Notes under the pieces: generated by a model
Databases searched by the model: none
What the model was told of the DNA's origin: nothing
The model's input: only the letters and a program-made list of their open reading frames with translations
DNA from: Limnohabitans sp. MMS-10A-178
GTDB taxonomy: Bacteria > Pseudomonadota > Gammaproteobacteria > Burkholderiales > Burkholderiaceae_C
DNA: 64,000 bases
NCBI RefSeq assembly: GCF_003063375.1
Contig: NZ_NERY01000001.1
Coordinates: forward strand, 1,240,001-1,304,000
Direction of reading: 5' to 3'
Shown: piece after piece, positions 32,466-44,215 of the stretch
Numbering within the stretch: position 1 is the first letter of the stretch
How the letters are laid out: the number at the start of each line of letters is the position of its first letter
Made by a program: the position numbers and the translations under genes

Positions 32466-32612
32466 AAATTCGGACTTGTTGTGACTTCTTGATTACAGTC
32501 ACAAATTTCGGCGTTTGCCTCTCAGAAACAGCTTGTTTAGAGGTAAACTACGAGTTGTTCTGAGCGCCAAAATTCCACCAGTGGAAGCCTCATGCCACCA
32601 GAACAAATAACC

Positions 32613-32697
32613 GCCGTCGTGGTGAAATTGGTAGACACGCTATCTTGAGGGGGTAGTGGCGAAAGCTGTGCGAGTTCGAGTCTCGCCGACGGCACCA
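32613..32697 (+). tRNA. tRNA-Leu(GAG), CCA encoded
   Basis: GCCGTCG/CGACGGC acceptor stem, anticodon loop TTGAGGG between CTATC/GGTAG, variable arm, GTTCGAGTC T-arm, ACCA end. Confidence 0.95.
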
Positions 32698-32702
32698 AAA
32701 TC

Positions 32703-32732
32703 GAGACGCTGAGTGTTCACATTCAGCGTCTC
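32703..32732 (+). promoter_or_regulatory. Stem-loop between tRNA-Leu and nuoA
   Basis: GAGACGCTGAGTG-TTCA-CATTCAGCGTCTC; perfect 10-bp outer stem extended by 3 bp (one G-U). Confidence 0.8.
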
Positions 32733-32750
32733 ACCAGTGATTTGAAGTCC

Positions 32751-33113
32751 ATGATCAACCTCGACCAGTATCTGCCTATCTTGTTGTTCATCTTGGTAGG
32801 CCTTGCCATTGGTGTTATCCCTCAGGTGCTTGGCTACATTTTGGGTCCTAATCGCCCCGACGCCGCAAAAAACTCTCCCTACGAATGTGGCTTCGAAGCT
32901 TTCGAAGATGCGCGCATGAAGTTCGATGTCCGCTATTACTTGGTGGCCATTTTGTTCATTTTGTTTGACCTCGAAATTGCATTCCTGTTTCCTTGGGCGG
33001 TTGCCTTGAAGGAAGTGGGCATTGAAGGATTTATCGGTGTCGTTATTTTCCTCAGCATTTTGGTTGTTGGATTTGTGTATGAGTGGAAAAAGGGTGCACT
33101 CGATTGGGAGTGA
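32751..33113 (+). CDS. nuoA: NADH-quinone oxidoreductase subunit A
   Basis: [33 protein letters not shown]. Confidence 0.96.
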   Translation: MINLDQYLPILLFILVGLAIGVIPQVLGYILGPNRPDAAKNSPYECGFEAFEDARMKFDVRYYLVAILFILFDLEIAFLFPWAVALKEVGIEGFIGVVIFLSILVVGFVYEWKKGALDWE

Positions 33114-33178
33114 CCGCCACTTTGACAGACACCCACCTAAATTTGTATTGACTCTGTGCTTCAACAAGGATGTAAACA

Positions 33179-33658
33179 ATGATTGAAGGCGTGATGAAAG
33201 AAGGCTTTATCACCACGAGTTACGACTCTGTGGTGAACTGGGCCAAAACCGGCTCTTTGTGGCCCATGACTTTTGGCTTGGCGTGCTGTGCTGTCGAAAT
33301 GATGCATGCCGCCACAGCGCGCTACGACTTGGCTCGCTTTGGTGCAGAAGTTTTTCGCGCCAGCCCACGCCAAAGCGATTTAATGATTGTGGCTGGCACC
33401 TTGACCAACAAAATGGCACCTGCGCTTCGCAAGGTCTACGACCAAATGTCTGAGCCCCGTTGGGTCATTTCCATGGGTTCATGCGCCAACGGTGGTGGCT
33501 ATTACCACTACAGCTATTCGGTTGTTCGCGGTTGTGACCGCATTGTGCCGGTCGATGTTTATGTGCCTGGATGCCCACCCACTGCTGAGGCTTTGATCTA
33601 CGGCATCATTCAGTTGCAACAAAAAATTCGCCGTACCAACACCATTGCTCGGGTTTGA
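33179..33658 (+). CDS. nuoB: NADH-quinone oxidoreductase subunit B
   Basis: [46 protein letters not shown]. Confidence 0.98.
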   Translation: MIEGVMKEGFITTSYDSVVNWAKTGSLWPMTFGLACCAVEMMHAATARYDLARFGAEVFRASPRQSDLMIVAGTLTNKMAPALRKVYDQMSEPRWVISMGSCANGGGYYHYSYSVVRGCDRIVPVDVYVPGCPPTAEALIYGIIQLQQKIRRTNTIARV

Positions 33659-33668
33659 AAGAATCAAC

Positions 33669-34274
33669 ATGACTTTTTCAATTCATCCCGAACAGCTTCA
33701 GCAAAATCTGGTTCAGGTTTTGGGCGAGCAAGTCTCCGAAGTTGCTTTGTCATTGGGCGAAGTCAGCATCAAAGTGCCTGCGGCCAATTACCTCAGTGTG
33801 ATGCAAACTTTGCGCGATGCGCCTGATTGCAAATTTGAGCAACTCATGGACCTGTGTGGCATGGACTACTCCACCTTTGGTGAGGTTGGTACCGATGGGC
33901 CGCGATTTGGCGTTGTTGTGCACCTTCTGTCTGTTAGCCTCAATCAGCGTGTGCGAGTCATGGTGCTTTGCCCCGATGACGATTTGCCTTTGGTCGATTC
34001 AGTCAATCACTTGTGGAACTCGGCCAACTGGTATGAGCGCGAAGCATTTGACTTGTATGGCATTGTGTTTGAAGGCCACCAAGACTTACGCCGCATTCTC
34101 ACCGACTACGGCTTCATTGGTCATCCCTTCCGCAAAGACTTCCCTGTGTCGGGTCATGTCGAAATGCGATACGACGCCGAGCGCGCTCGCGTGATTTACG
34201 AACCGGTTTCCATTGAGCCTCGCGAAATTACACCGCGAATTATTCGCGAAGACAAATACGGAGGTCTGCACTAA
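33669..34274 (+). CDS. nuoC: NADH-quinone oxidoreductase subunit C
   Basis: [39 protein letters not shown]. Confidence 0.97.
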   Translation: MTFSIHPEQLQQNLVQVLGEQVSEVALSLGEVSIKVPAANYLSVMQTLRDAPDCKFEQLMDLCGMDYSTFGEVGTDGPRFGVVVHLLSVSLNQRVRVMVLCPDDDLPLVDSVNHLWNSANWYEREAFDLYGIVFEGHQDLRRILTDYGFIGHPFRKDFPVSGHVEMRYDAERARVIYEPVSIEPREITPRIIREDKYGGLH

Positions 34275-34300
34275 GCGCTTTGGCACTTGTGCGAATCAAC

Positions 34301-35554
34301 ATGGCAGAAATTAAAAACTACACCCTGAACTTTGGTCCGCAGCACCCTGCAGCCCACGGCGTTCTTCGCTTGGTTCTGGAGCTGGATGGCGAAGTGGTGC
34401 AGCGCGCCGACCCGCACATCGGACTCTTGCACCGCGCCACAGAAAAGTTGGCCGAAACCAAAACCTACATTCAGTCCTTGCCCTACATGGACCGCCTGGA
34501 CTATGTGTCCATGATGTCCAATGAGCATGCCTATTGCTTGGCCATTGAAAAATTGCTTGGCATTGAGGTGCCCAAGCGCGCCCAATACATTCGCGTGATG
34601 TTCTCCGAAATCACGCGCTTGCTTAACCACCTCATGTGGTTGGGCTCGCATGCCAACGATTGCGGCAGCTCTACTGTTTTAATTTACGCCTTCCGCGAGC
34701 GTGAAGATTTATTTGACATGTATGAAGCCGTGTCGGGTGCTCGCATGCATGCGGCTTATTTCCGCCCAGGTGGCGTCTATCGCGACTTGCCAGACGCCAT
34801 GGCGCAGTACCAGGTAAACAAAATTCGCAATGCCAAAGCCATTGCCGAATTGAATGTCAACCGCCAAGGTTCTTTGCTAGATTTCATTGAAGATTTCACC
34901 AGGCGTTTTCCAGCATGCATTGACGAGTACGAAACACTCTTAACCAACAACCGCATTTGGAAACAACGTACGGTGGGCATTGGTGTGGTGTCACCCGAGC
35001 GTGCTCTTAACTTAGGCATGACTGGTCCCATGTTGCGCGGGTCTGGCGTTGCTTGGGATTTGCGCAAAACGCAGCCCTACGAAACATACTCCGAAATGGA
35101 GTTTGATGTACCTGTGGGTAAAACAGGCGACAGCTACGACCGATACCTGGTTCGCATGCAAGAAATGCGTGAATCCAATCGCATCATTCAGCAATGCATC
35201 AAGTGGTTGCGCGCCAACCCTGGACCAGTCATTACAGACAACCACAAAATTGCACCGCCTTCCCGCGAATCCATGAAGACCAATATGGAAGGTTTGATTC
35301 ACCATTTCAAACTTTTCACTGAAGGCTTTCATGTGCCCGAAGGCCAGGCCTATGCCGCCGTTGAGCATCCCAAAGGCGAGTTTGGTATCTACCTCGTCAG
35401 CGATGGTGCTAACAAGCCTTACCGCTTAAAAATTCGTGCCCCGGGCTATGCCCATCTGGCGACCCTTGATGAAATGGCCCGTGGCCACATGCTGGCCGAC
35501 GCAGTGGCCATCATTGGCACCATGGACATTGTGTTTGGAGAGATTGACCGATGA
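34301..35554 (+). CDS. nuoD: NADH-quinone oxidoreductase subunit D
   Basis: [25 protein letters not shown]. Confidence 0.98.
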   Translation: MAEIKNYTLNFGPQHPAAHGVLRLVLELDGEVVQRADPHIGLLHRATEKLAETKTYIQSLPYMDRLDYVSMMSNEHAYCLAIEKLLGIEVPKRAQYIRVMFSEITRLLNHLMWLGSHANDCGSSTVLIYAFREREDLFDMYEAVSGARMHAAYFRPGGVYRDLPDAMAQYQVNKIRNAKAIAELNVNRQGSLLDFIEDFTRRFPACIDEYETLLTNNRIWKQRTVGIGVVSPERALNLGMTGPMLRGSGVAWDLRKTQPYETYSEMEFDVPVGKTGDSYDRYLVRMQEMRESNRIIQQCIKWLRANPGPVITDNHKIAPPSRESMKTNMEGLIHHFKLFTEGFHVPEGQAYAAVEHPKGEFGIYLVSDGANKPYRLKIRAPGYAHLATLDEMARGHMLADAVAIIGTMDIVFGEIDR

Positions 35555-36042
35555 TCTCTGATGCGACCAAAGCCCGCTTCGATCGCGAAGTGGCCAAATT
35601 TCCTGCTGATCAAAAGCAATCTGCTGTCATGGCTTGCTTGTCCATCTTGCAACAAGAGCATGGCTGGGTGAGCTCCGAAAGCGAAAAAGTGGTGGCCGAC
35701 TATTTGGGCATGGCGCCCATGGCTGTGCATGAAGTCACTACTTTTTACAACATGTACAACCAGCAAAAATTGGGCAAGTTCAAATTGAACGTTTGCACCA
35801 ATTTGCCCTGCCAATTGCGCGGCGGCCAACAAGCCATGGCCCATTTGCAAAAGCGACTGGGTATTCAAGCCGGCCAAACCACCGCCGACGGACTTATCAC
35901 TTTGCAGCAAAGCGAATGCCAAGGTGCTTGCGCTGATGCGCCCGTGTTGTTGGTCAACGATCGCACCATGTGCAGTTTCATGAGCGACGAAAAGCTCGAC
36001 GAGTTGGTCGATACATTGCAAAAATCTGGAGGCGCAGCATGA
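35551..36042 (+). CDS. nuoE: NADH-quinone oxidoreductase subunit E
   Basis: [29 protein letters not shown]. Confidence 0.97.
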   Translation: MISDATKARFDREVAKFPADQKQSAVMACLSILQQEHGWVSSESEKVVADYLGMAPMAVHEVTTFYNMYNQQKLGKFKLNVCTNLPCQLRGGQQAMAHLQKRLGIQAGQTTADGLITLQQSECQGACADAPVLLVNDRTMCSFMSDEKLDELVDTLQKSGGAA

Positions 36043-37397
36043 GCGCTGATTTGAATCAGTTGTTGTCGCGTTTTGCGGCTTCGGGTCAGGAAACTTGTTT
36101 TCACGACCGTCACATCAACCCGCAAATTTATGCAGGCTTAGATGGCAAAAACTGGAGCCTCAAAGATTACGAGGCTCGTGGTGGTTACCAGGCCTTGCGC
36201 AAAATTTTGGGCAAAGACGGCGGTGAAGGTCTGACGCAAGACCAAGTCATTGCCACTGTCAAAGAATCATCACTGCGCGGCCGAGGCGGTGCGGGCTTTC
36301 CAACCGGCTTGAAGTGGAGCTTCATGCCCCGACAGTTCCCAGGTCAAAAGTATTTGGTTTGCAATTCGGATGAGGGTGAACCGGGCACATGCAAAGACCG
36401 TGACATTATGCAATTCAATCCGCACATCGTGATTGAAGGCATGGCCATTGCGGCCTATGCCATGGGCATTAACGTGGGTTACAACTACATCCACGGCGAA
36501 ATTTTCCAAACCTACGAACGCTTTGAAGCCGCGCTAGAAGAAGCGCGCGCTGCAGGCTATCTGGGCGACAAAATCATGGGCAGCAACTTCAACTTCCAGT
36601 TGCATGCGTCCCACGGTTTCGGTGCTTACATCTGCGGTGAAGAAACTGCATTGCTTGAGTCTTTGGAAGGCAAAAAAGGCCAGCCTCGCTTCAAGCCACC
36701 ATTCCCCGCCAGCTTCGGTTTGTACGGCAAGCCCACCACCATCAACAACACCGAAACCTTCGCGGCGGTGCCTTGGATCATTCGCAATGGCGGCCAGGCG
36801 TATTTGGAGTGCGGCAAGCCTAACAATGGCGGTACCAAAATTTTCTCTATCAGTGGCGATGTTGAGCGTCCTGGCAATTACGAAATTCCCATGGGCACAC
36901 CCTTTGCCAAACTCTTGGAGTTGGCCGGTGGCATGCGCGGTGGTCGCAATTTGAAAGCAGTCATTCCTGGTGGCTCATCGGCCCCTGTGTTGCCAGCCAA
37001 CATCATGATGGACATCACCATGGACTACGACGCCATTGCCAAGGCTGGCTCAATGCTGGGCTCTGGCGCTGTCATTGTCATGGACGAAACACGTTGCATG
37101 GTCAAATCATTGCAGCGCTTGTCTTACTTCTACTCGCACGAATCTTGTGGCCAGTGCACACCTTGCCGTGAAGGCACGGGTTGGTTGTGGCGCATGGTCG
37201 ACAGAATTGAAAATGGCCAAGGCCGCGCAAGCGACCTCGACCTCTTGAACTCGGTGGCAGACAACATCCAAGGCCGCACCATTTGCGCTTTGGGTGATGC
37301 CGCCGCCATGCCTGTGCGCGGAATGATCAAACATTTCCGTCACGAATTTGAGTACCACGTTGAGCATAAGACCTGCATGGTCCCCGCTTACGTTTGA
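36039..37397 (+). CDS. nuoF: NADH-quinone oxidoreductase subunit F
   Basis: [51 protein letters not shown]. Confidence 0.98.
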   Translation: MSADLNQLLSRFAASGQETCFHDRHINPQIYAGLDGKNWSLKDYEARGGYQALRKILGKDGGEGLTQDQVIATVKESSLRGRGGAGFPTGLKWSFMPRQFPGQKYLVCNSDEGEPGTCKDRDIMQFNPHIVIEGMAIAAYAMGINVGYNYIHGEIFQTYERFEAALEEARAAGYLGDKIMGSNFNFQLHASHGFGAYICGEETALLESLEGKKGQPRFKPPFPASFGLYGKPTTINNTETFAAVPWIIRNGGQAYLECGKPNNGGTKIFSISGDVERPGNYEIPMGTPFAKLLELAGGMRGGRNLKAVIPGGSSAPVLPANIMMDITMDYDAIAKAGSMLGSGAVIVMDETRCMVKSLQRLSYFYSHESCGQCTPCREGTGWLWRMVDRIENGQGRASDLDLLNSVADNIQGRTICALGDAAAMPVRGMIKHFRHEFEYHVEHKTCMVPAYV

Positions 37398-37411
37398 GAC
37401 GGCAGACAACC

Positions 37412-39538
37412 ATGGTTGAAATTGAACTAGACGGTCAAAAAGTAGAGGTCTTAGAAGGCAGCATGGTCATGCATGCCGCTGAAAAGGCCGGCACTTACAT
37501 TCCTCACTTCTGCTATCACAAGAAATTGAGCATTGCGGCCAATTGCCGCATGTGCTTGGTCGATGTTGAAAAAGCACCCAAGCCCATGCCAGCATGTGCA
37601 ACACCTGTGACCCAGGGCATGATTGTGAGAACGAAAACAGACAAAGCCATCAAGGCCCAACAGTCTGTGATGGAGTTTTTGCTCATTAACCATCCGCTTG
37701 ATTGCCCCATCTGCGATCAAGGTGGTGAATGTCAGTTGCAAGACTTGGCGGTGGGTTATGGTGGCTCCGGTTCACGCTACGAAGAAGAAAAGCGTGTGGT
37801 GTTTCACAAAGATGTAGGCCCGCTCATCAGCATGCAAGAGATGAGTCGTTGCATTCATTGCACCCGCTGCGTTCGCTTTGGCCAAGAAGTGGCTGGCGTG
37901 ATGGAGTTGGGCATGTCGCACCGCGGCGAGCATGCCGAAATTGAAACCTTTGTGGGCCAATCGGTTGACTCTGAGCTGTCAGGCAACATGATTGACATTT
38001 GCCCCGTGGGCGCGCTCACCAGCAAGCCATTCCGCTACAGCGCCCGCACCTGGGAATTGTCGCGCCGCAAATCGATTGCACCGCACGACTCTTCTGGCGC
38101 TAACTTGGTGGTCCAAGTTAAAAACAACGAAGTGCTCCGCGTGGTGCCTTTGGAAAATGAAGATGTCAATGAGTGCTGGATCGCCGACCGCGATCGTTTC
38201 TCTTACGAAGCGTTGAACAGTGCAGATCGTCTGCGCGCCCCCATGATCAAACAAGGTGGTGAGTGGAAAGAAGTCGATTGGCAAACCGCTTTGGAATATG
38301 TGGCCAATGGTTTGAACCAAATCAGCAAAGACCATGGTGCCAGCAGCATTGGTGCTTTGGTCAGCCCGCACTGCACCCTCGAAGAGTTGCATTTGGCCAG
38401 CACGCTGGTTCGCTCCTTGGGCTCTGACAACATTGACTACCGTCTGCGCAACGCAGAATTTTCAAAGCCAGAAGGCGTGCGCTATTTGGGCACTTCCATT
38501 GCCAGCTTGTCGCAACTCCAACGCGTGTTGGTGGTGGGCAGCAACTTGCGCAAAGACCATCCGCTGTTTGCGCAGCGCATTCGCCAAGCACAACGCCACG
38601 GTGGTCAAGTCAATGTCATTACCTCTAAAGCATTGTTCAATGGCGCTGATGCATGGGCCATGCCCATCAAGAACGCTGATGTGCAAGAGGCCAGCGGCTG
38701 GGCACAAAGCATGGCCAATGTGGCTGCGGTCATTGCAGCAGAGAAGGGCGTCACAGCCCCTGCCAATGGTCAAGTCACGCCAGAGGCCCAAGCCATTGCC
38801 AAGTCTCTTTTGGGCGGCGAGCGAAAAGCCATTCTGTTGGGCAATGCAGCTGCACACCACGCCAATGCATCAAGCTTGCTCAGCTTGGCCAAGTGGATTG
38901 CTGACAATACGGGCGCCACTTATGGTTACCTCACAGAAGCTGCCAACACTGTCGGTGCACAGTGGGCCAAAGCCCAGCCACAGTCTGGTGGTTTGGATGC
39001 TGCGCAAATGTTGGCTGGTGGTTTGAAGGCTGCTTTGCTGCTCAATACCGAACCCGTTGAAGATTCAGCGGCAGGTAACAAAGCTGTAGCAGCCTTGGCG
39101 GCCATGCAGATGGTGGTCACCCTCAGCCCCTTCAAAACCAACATGGCTTTCTCAGACGTGTTGTTGCCCATTGCGCCGTTCACAGAAACATCGGGCAGTT
39201 TTGTCAATGCAGAAGGTCGCTTGCAAAGCTTCCACGCGGTGGTCAAGCCTTTGGCTGAAACCCGTCCGGCTTGGAAAGTGTTGCGCGTCTTGGCCAACAT
39301 GCTCGGCTTGCCCCAATTGGCCTTTGAAACATCGCAAGATGTGTTGAAGCAAATTAGCGCCACGCCTTTGAACCTCAGCAATGCTGGTGGTTCTGAAGTT
39401 CGTTTGGCGGTTGGCATGGATGCACCTTGCGTGGCTTCTATTTATCAACTCGATAGCCTGGTTCGACGCTCGCCGTCCTTGCAACTGACAGCAGACGCCC
39501 AAAATGCCAAGTTGCTTGTTGAAGGAGTGCACGCATGA
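37412..39538 (+). CDS. nuoG: NADH-quinone oxidoreductase subunit G
   Basis: [50 protein letters not shown]. Confidence 0.97.
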   Translation: MVEIELDGQKVEVLEGSMVMHAAEKAGTYIPHFCYHKKLSIAANCRMCLVDVEKAPKPMPACATPVTQGMIVRTKTDKAIKAQQSVMEFLLINHPLDCPICDQGGECQLQDLAVGYGGSGSRYEEEKRVVFHKDVGPLISMQEMSRCIHCTRCVRFGQEVAGVMELGMSHRGEHAEIETFVGQSVDSELSGNMIDICPVGALTSKPFRYSARTWELSRRKSIAPHDSSGANLVVQVKNNEVLRVVPLENEDVNECWIADRDRFSYEALNSADRLRAPMIKQGGEWKEVDWQTALEYVANGLNQISKDHGASSIGALVSPHCTLEELHLASTLVRSLGSDNIDYRLRNAEFSKPEGVRYLGTSIASLSQLQRVLVVGSNLRKDHPLFAQRIRQAQRHGGQVNVITSKALFNGADAWAMPIKNADVQEASGWAQSMANVAAVIAAEKGVTAPANGQVTPEAQAIAKSLLGGERKAILLGNAAAHHANASSLLSLAKWIADNTGATYGYLTEAANTVGAQWAKAQPQSGGLDAAQMLAGGLKAALLLNTEPVEDSAAGNKAVAALAAMQMVVTLSPFKTNMAFSDVLLPIAPFTETSGSFVNAEGRLQSFHAVVKPLAETRPAWKVLRVLANMLGLPQLAFETSQDVLKQISATPLNLSNAGGSEVRLAVGMDAPCVASIYQLDSLVRRSPSLQLTADAQNAKLLVEGVHA

Positions 39539-40617
39539 TCGACGCTCTTTACAACGGCGGCCTAAATGCCATTTCGGAAACATGGTGGGCTACTATGGTG
39601 TGGCCCGTATTGTGGATCTTGCTAAAGATTGTGTGTGTCTTGTTGCCCCTTTTGTTGTCTGTGGCTTACCTCACTTTATGGGAACGCAAACTGCTGGGTT
39701 TTATGCAGGTTCGCATAGGCCCCAACCGCGTCGGCCCGTTTGGTTTATTGCAACCCTTTGCCGATGCCATCAAGCTTTTGACCAAAGAGCTCATCACACC
39801 TTCTGCTGTGGCCCCTGGCTTGTTCCGTTTAGGCCCAATCATGGCCATCATGCCGGCCTTGGCCGCTTGGGTGGCCATTCCCTTTGGCCCCGAAGTGGCG
39901 CTGACCAACATCAACGCGGGCTTGTTGTTGGTCATGGCCATTACCTCCATTGAGGTTTATGGCGTGATCATTGCGGGCTGGGCTTCCAATTCAAAATACG
40001 CTTTCTTGGGTGCCTTGCGCGCCTCTGCCCAAATGGTGAGCTACGAAATTGCCATGGGCTTTTGCTTCGTGGTGGTCATCATGGTCACGGGCAGCATGAA
40101 CCTGACTGAAATTGTGCTGCTTCAGGGCAAGGGCGAAATGGCCAACATGGGCCTTAACTTCTTGTCATGGAACTGGTTGCCTCTGTTCCCCATTTTCTTG
40201 GTTTACCTCATCTCTGGTGTAGCTGAAACCAATCGCCATCCCTTTGACGTGGTGGAAGGGGAGGCCGAAATTGTGGCTGGTCACATGGTGGAGTATTCCG
40301 GCATGGGCTTTGCCATCTTCTTCTTGGCCGAATATGCCAGCATGTGGTTGGTGTCTATCTTGGCCGTGATCATGTTCTTGGGTGGCTGGATGTCTCCCAT
40401 CGACAGTGCCTTGTTCAACTGGATCCCAGGTTGGATTTGGTTAGGTCTCAAAACCTTCTTTGTCGTGTCGATGTTCATTTGGATTCGCGCCACCTTCCCG
40501 CGTTTCCGCTATGACCAGATCATGCGTTTGGGTTGGAAGATTTTTATTCCAGTCACCTTGGTGTGGCTGTTGATTGTGGGCGCGTGGTTGCACTCGCCTT
40601 GGAACATTTGGAAATAA
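39535..40617 (+). CDS. nuoH: NADH-quinone oxidoreductase subunit H
   Basis: [59 protein letters not shown]. Confidence 0.97.
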   Translation: MIDALYNGGLNAISETWWATMVWPVLWILLKIVCVLLPLLLSVAYLTLWERKLLGFMQVRIGPNRVGPFGLLQPFADAIKLLTKELITPSAVAPGLFRLGPIMAIMPALAAWVAIPFGPEVALTNINAGLLLVMAITSIEVYGVIIAGWASNSKYAFLGALRASAQMVSYEIAMGFCFVVVIMVTGSMNLTEIVLLQGKGEMANMGLNFLSWNWLPLFPIFLVYLISGVAETNRHPFDVVEGEAEIVAGHMVEYSGMGFAIFFLAEYASMWLVSILAVIMFLGGWMSPIDSALFNWIPGWIWLGLKTFFVVSMFIWIRATFPRFRYDQIMRLGWKIFIPVTLVWLLIVGAWLHSPWNIWK

Positions 40618-40629
40618 CCGGGTTAAGAC

Positions 40630-41139
40630 ATGTCTACTGTGGCTGTATCCAATTTCTCGCTCAAAGATTTTCTCAAGAGCTTCATGCTGTTCGAGTTGGT
40701 CAAGGGCATGGCCTTGACGGGGCGTTATGCTTTTCGTCGCAAGGTGACGTTGCAATTCCCTGAGGAAAAGACACCTTTGTCGCCTCGCTTCAGGGGCTTA
40801 CATGCACTGCGCCGCTACGAAAACGGCGAAGAGCGCTGCATTGCTTGCAAGCTGTGCGAAGCTGTTTGCCCCGCCATGGCCATCACCATTGAATCGGACG
40901 TTCGTGCAGACGGTTCGCGCCGCACCACGCGCTATGACATCGATTTGACCAAGTGCATCTTCTGCGGTTTCTGCGAAGAAAGTTGCCCTGTCGATTCCAT
41001 CGTTGAAACCTCCATTCTGGAGTACCACGGTGAGAAGCGCGGTGATTTGCACTACACCAAAGAAATGCTCTTGGCAGTAGGCGACCGTTACGAAAAAGAC
41101 ATTGCTGCGGCCAAAGCTGCAGATGCCAAATACCGTTGA
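40630..41139 (+). CDS. nuoI: NADH-quinone oxidoreductase subunit I
   Basis: [35 protein letters not shown]. Confidence 0.98.
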   Translation: MSTVAVSNFSLKDFLKSFMLFELVKGMALTGRYAFRRKVTLQFPEEKTPLSPRFRGLHALRRYENGEERCIACKLCEAVCPAMAITIESDVRADGSRRTTRYDIDLTKCIFCGFCEESCPVDSIVETSILEYHGEKRGDLHYTKEMLLAVGDRYEKDIAAAKAADAKYR

Positions 41140-41173
41140 TCGGCTGATTTACAAAACTAACAAGCGACAACCC

Positions 41174-41857
41174 ATGGACGTCAAAACTGGTTTCTTTTAT
41201 CTCTTCTCGGCGGTGCTGTTGTTTGCATCTTTCCGAGTGGTGACTGCGCGCAACCCGGTGCATGCCGTGCTGTTTCTCATGTTGGCATTCTCACAAGCTT
41301 CTGGCTTGTGGTTGTTGCTACAAGCAGAATTCTTGGCCATGACCTTGGTCTTGGTGTACTTGGGTGCCGTGATGGTGCTGTTTTTGTTTGTGGTGATGAT
41401 GCTGGATATCAACCTTGACACCCTGCGTGCAGGCTTTTGGAAGCACTTTCCACTGGCAGCCACTTTGGGCGCATTGGTTGCACTTGAAATGGCTGCGGTT
41501 CTCATGAGTGGTTTTAGAACCTCCGAGGCACCCAAAGTAGCGGCCGAAGTGGGGCAAATAGGACAACAGTATTCCAACACCAAAGAGTTGGGTATTTTGT
41601 TGTACACCGACTACATCATGCCCATTCAAATAGCGGCTGCCATTTTGTTGGTTGCCATGATTGCTGCCATTGCCCTCACGCTGCGTGAGCGCAAAGACAG
41701 CAAGGCCATCAGTGCTTCCGAACAAGTCCATGTCCGTGCCAGCGATCGTTTGGTGATGGTCAAGATGGATGCCGTGAAAGTAGGCGAGGCGCCTAAAGCG
41801 CCTGAGGCACCTGAAGCGGCTGAAGCGGCTGAAGCCCCCAAGGAGAGCAAATCATGA
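41174..41857 (+). CDS. nuoJ: NADH-quinone oxidoreductase subunit J
   Basis: [50 protein letters not shown]. Confidence 0.96.
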   Translation: MDVKTGFFYLFSAVLLFASFRVVTARNPVHAVLFLMLAFSQASGLWLLLQAEFLAMTLVLVYLGAVMVLFLFVVMMLDINLDTLRAGFWKHFPLAATLGALVALEMAAVLMSGFRTSEAPKVAAEVGQIGQQYSNTKELGILLYTDYIMPIQIAAAILLVAMIAAIALTLRERKDSKAISASEQVHVRASDRLVMVKMDAVKVGEAPKAPEAPEAAEAAEAPKESKS

Positions 41858-42162
41858 CATTGACACTCGGACACTACTTGTCATTGGGCGCCATGCTGTT
41901 TGCCCTCTCGGTCATCGGTATCTTTTTGAACCGAAAGAATTTAATTGTGTTGTTGATGGCCATTGAGTTGATGCTCTTGGCGGTCAATATGAATTTTGTG
42001 GCTTTCTCCCACTATCTTGGTGACATGCACGGACAGGTGTTCGTGTTCTTCATCTTGACGGTGGCCGCAGCCGAATCTGCCATCGGTTTGGCCATCTTGG
42101 TGCTCCTGTTCCGTAACTTGAACAGCATCAATGTAGACAAGCTCGATTCGCTCAAGGGTTAA
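41854..42162 (+). CDS. nuoK: NADH-quinone oxidoreductase subunit K
   Basis: [47 protein letters not shown]. Confidence 0.97.
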   Translation: MTLTLGHYLSLGAMLFALSVIGIFLNRKNLIVLLMAIELMLLAVNMNFVAFSHYLGDMHGQVFVFFILTVAAAESAIGLAILVLLFRNLNSINVDKLDSLKG

Positions 42163-42176
42163 GAGGTTAAAAAAAT

Positions 42177-44204
42177 ATGAGCCAAACCCTCAACGCTTAT
42201 ACGCTGCTTGCAGTGCCGCTAGCCCCCTTGGTGGGCTCTGCGCTGGCAGGTATTCTCGGAACTCAGTTTGGTGGCAACTGGATTGGTCGCCGCTTAACTC
42301 ACTCGCTCACCATCCTGGGCGTTTTAATTGCGTTCATCTTGTCTGCTACAACTTTGAAGAGTGTGGCCATTGATGGTGCACGTTTCAATGAAACCCTCTA
42401 TACCTGGATGATCGTTGGCGATCTCAAAATGGAGATTGGTTTCTTGGTCGATGGCCTTACCGCCATGATGATGTGCGTGGTGACCTTTGTGTCGCTCATG
42501 GTGCACATCTACACCATTGGTTACATGGACGAAGACGAAGGCTACAACCGCTTCTTTGCCTACATTTCTTTGTTCACCTTCTCCATGTTGATGCTGGTCA
42601 TGAGCAACAACATGTTGCAACTGTTCTTTGGCTGGGAAGCTGTGGGCTTGGTGTCTTATTTGCTCATTGGCTTTTGGTACAACAAGCCTACGGCCATCTT
42701 TGCCAACATGAAAGCCTTTTTGGTTAACCGCGTTGGCGACTTCGGCTTCATTCTGGGCATTGGCCTGATTGCGGCCTACGCCGGAACGCTGAATTACTCA
42801 GAAGCCTTTGCCAAAGCCGATGAACTGGCTGCACTCACATTGCCTGGCACCTCATGGATGTTGGTCACGGTCATTTGCATTTGTTTGTTCATTGGTGCAA
42901 TGGGCAAGTCGGCACAATTTCCCTTGCATGTCTGGTTGCCCGATTCCATGGAAGGTCCAACGCCAATCTCCGCATTGATTCACGCCGCCACCATGGTGAC
43001 GGCAGGTATCTTCATGGTGGCACGCATGTCACCCCTGTTCGAGCTTTCAGATACGGCTTTGAACTTCATCATGATCATTGGCTCCATCACTGCTTTGTTC
43101 ATGGGCTTTTTGGGCATCATTCAAAACGACATCAAACGCGTGGTGGCTTATTCCACCTTGTCTCAGTTGGGCTACATGACTGTGGCCTTGGGTGCATCTG
43201 CTTACTCTGTGGCAGTGTTCCACCTCATGACGCACGCTTTCTTCAAAGCTTTGCTGTTCTTGGCTGCTGGTTCTGTCATCATGGGCTTGCATCACAACCA
43301 AGACATTCGCTACATGGGCGGCGTGCGAAAGTACATGCCCATCACATGGATCACAGCGTTGCTTGGTTCTTTGGCTCTCATAGGCACACCATTTTTCTCG
43401 GGTTTCTACTCCAAAGACAGCATCATTGAGGCCGTGCACGAAAGCCACTTGGCTGCAGCAGGCTTTGCCAACTTTGCAGTGCTGGCTGGTGTGTTTGTTA
43501 CGGCGTTCTACTCTTTCCGCATGTACTTCTTGGTGTTCCACGGCAAAGAGCGTTATGACCAGAACCCCGATGCGCACCATGGTCACGACGATCACCATGA
43601 TGACCACGATCACGACAGTCACAAGCCACACGAATCTCCTTGGGTGGTTACTGTCCCCTTGATTTTGCTAGCCATTCCTTCAGTGGTCATTGGTTTCATG
43701 ACCATCAACCCCATGTTGTATGGTGAGCTTTTCAAAGACGCTATCTTTATCGATGCAGAAAAGCACCATGCCATGAAAGAGCTGGCAGCGGCGTTCCATG
43801 GCCCGGTGGCCATGGCCTTGCACGGTGTATCAACAGCACCTTTCTGGCTTGCATTGGCCGGTGTGGTGGTGGCCTGGTACATGTACTTGATCAACCCAGC
43901 TGTGCCTGCTGCCATTGGCCGCGCACTGCGCCCCTTGGTGGTCATCTTGGAAAACAAGTACTACATGGACTGGATTAATGAAAACATCTTGGCCCGAGGC
44001 GCGCGCGCATTGGGCACAGGTCTTTGGAAGGTCGGCGATCGCACCTTGATCGACGGATTGGTCGTGAACGGCTCGTGGAAGTTGGTGGGCATGGTCTCCA
44101 ACTTGGTTCGCAAGCTGCAAACGGGCTATTTGTATCACTACGCACTGGTGATGATCTTGGGTATCTTTTTGCTCATGACGTACTTCGTCTGGCTCAACAA
44201 ATAA
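42177..44204 (+). CDS. nuoL: NADH-quinone oxidoreductase subunit L
   Basis: AMGKSAQFPLHVWLPDSMEGPTPISALIHAATMVTAG. Confidence 0.97.
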   Translation: MSQTLNAYTLLAVPLAPLVGSALAGILGTQFGGNWIGRRLTHSLTILGVLIAFILSATTLKSVAIDGARFNETLYTWMIVGDLKMEIGFLVDGLTAMMMCVVTFVSLMVHIYTIGYMDEDEGYNRFFAYISLFTFSMLMLVMSNNMLQLFFGWEAVGLVSYLLIGFWYNKPTAIFANMKAFLVNRVGDFGFILGIGLIAAYAGTLNYSEAFAKADELAALTLPGTSWMLVTVICICLFIGAMGKSAQFPLHVWLPDSMEGPTPISALIHAATMVTAGIFMVARMSPLFELSDTALNFIMIIGSITALFMGFLGIIQNDIKRVVAYSTLSQLGYMTVALGASAYSVAVFHLMTHAFFKALLFLAAGSVIMGLHHNQDIRYMGGVRKYMPITWITALLGSLALIGTPFFSGFYSKDSIIEAVHESHLAAAGFANFAVLAGVFVTAFYSFRMYFLVFHGKERYDQNPDAHHGHDDHHDDHDHDSHKPHESPWVVTVPLILLAIPSVVIGFMTINPMLYGELFKDAIFIDAEKHHAMKELAAAFHGPVAMALHGVSTAPFWLALAGVVVAWYMYLINPAVPAAIGRALRPLVVILENKYYMDWINENILARGARALGTGLWKVGDRTLIDGLVVNGSWKLVGMVSNLVRKLQTGYLYHYALVMILGIFLLMTYFVWLNK

Positions 44205-44215
44205 GGATTTACAAA

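Noticed and set aside
32640-33179. 179-aa minus-strand ORF over tRNA-Leu/nuoA
   Set aside because: Antisense to a tRNA and nuoA; no coding evidence.
38334-39026. 230-aa alternative-frame ORF in nuoG
   Set aside because: Trp/Cys/Ala-rich +1 shadow of nuoG, no recognisable domain; nuoG frame is intact.
43047-43631. 194-aa Val/His-rich antisense ORF opposite nuoL
   Set aside because: Mirror of the His/Asp-coding and hydrophobic codons of nuoL; no RBS-domain evidence.
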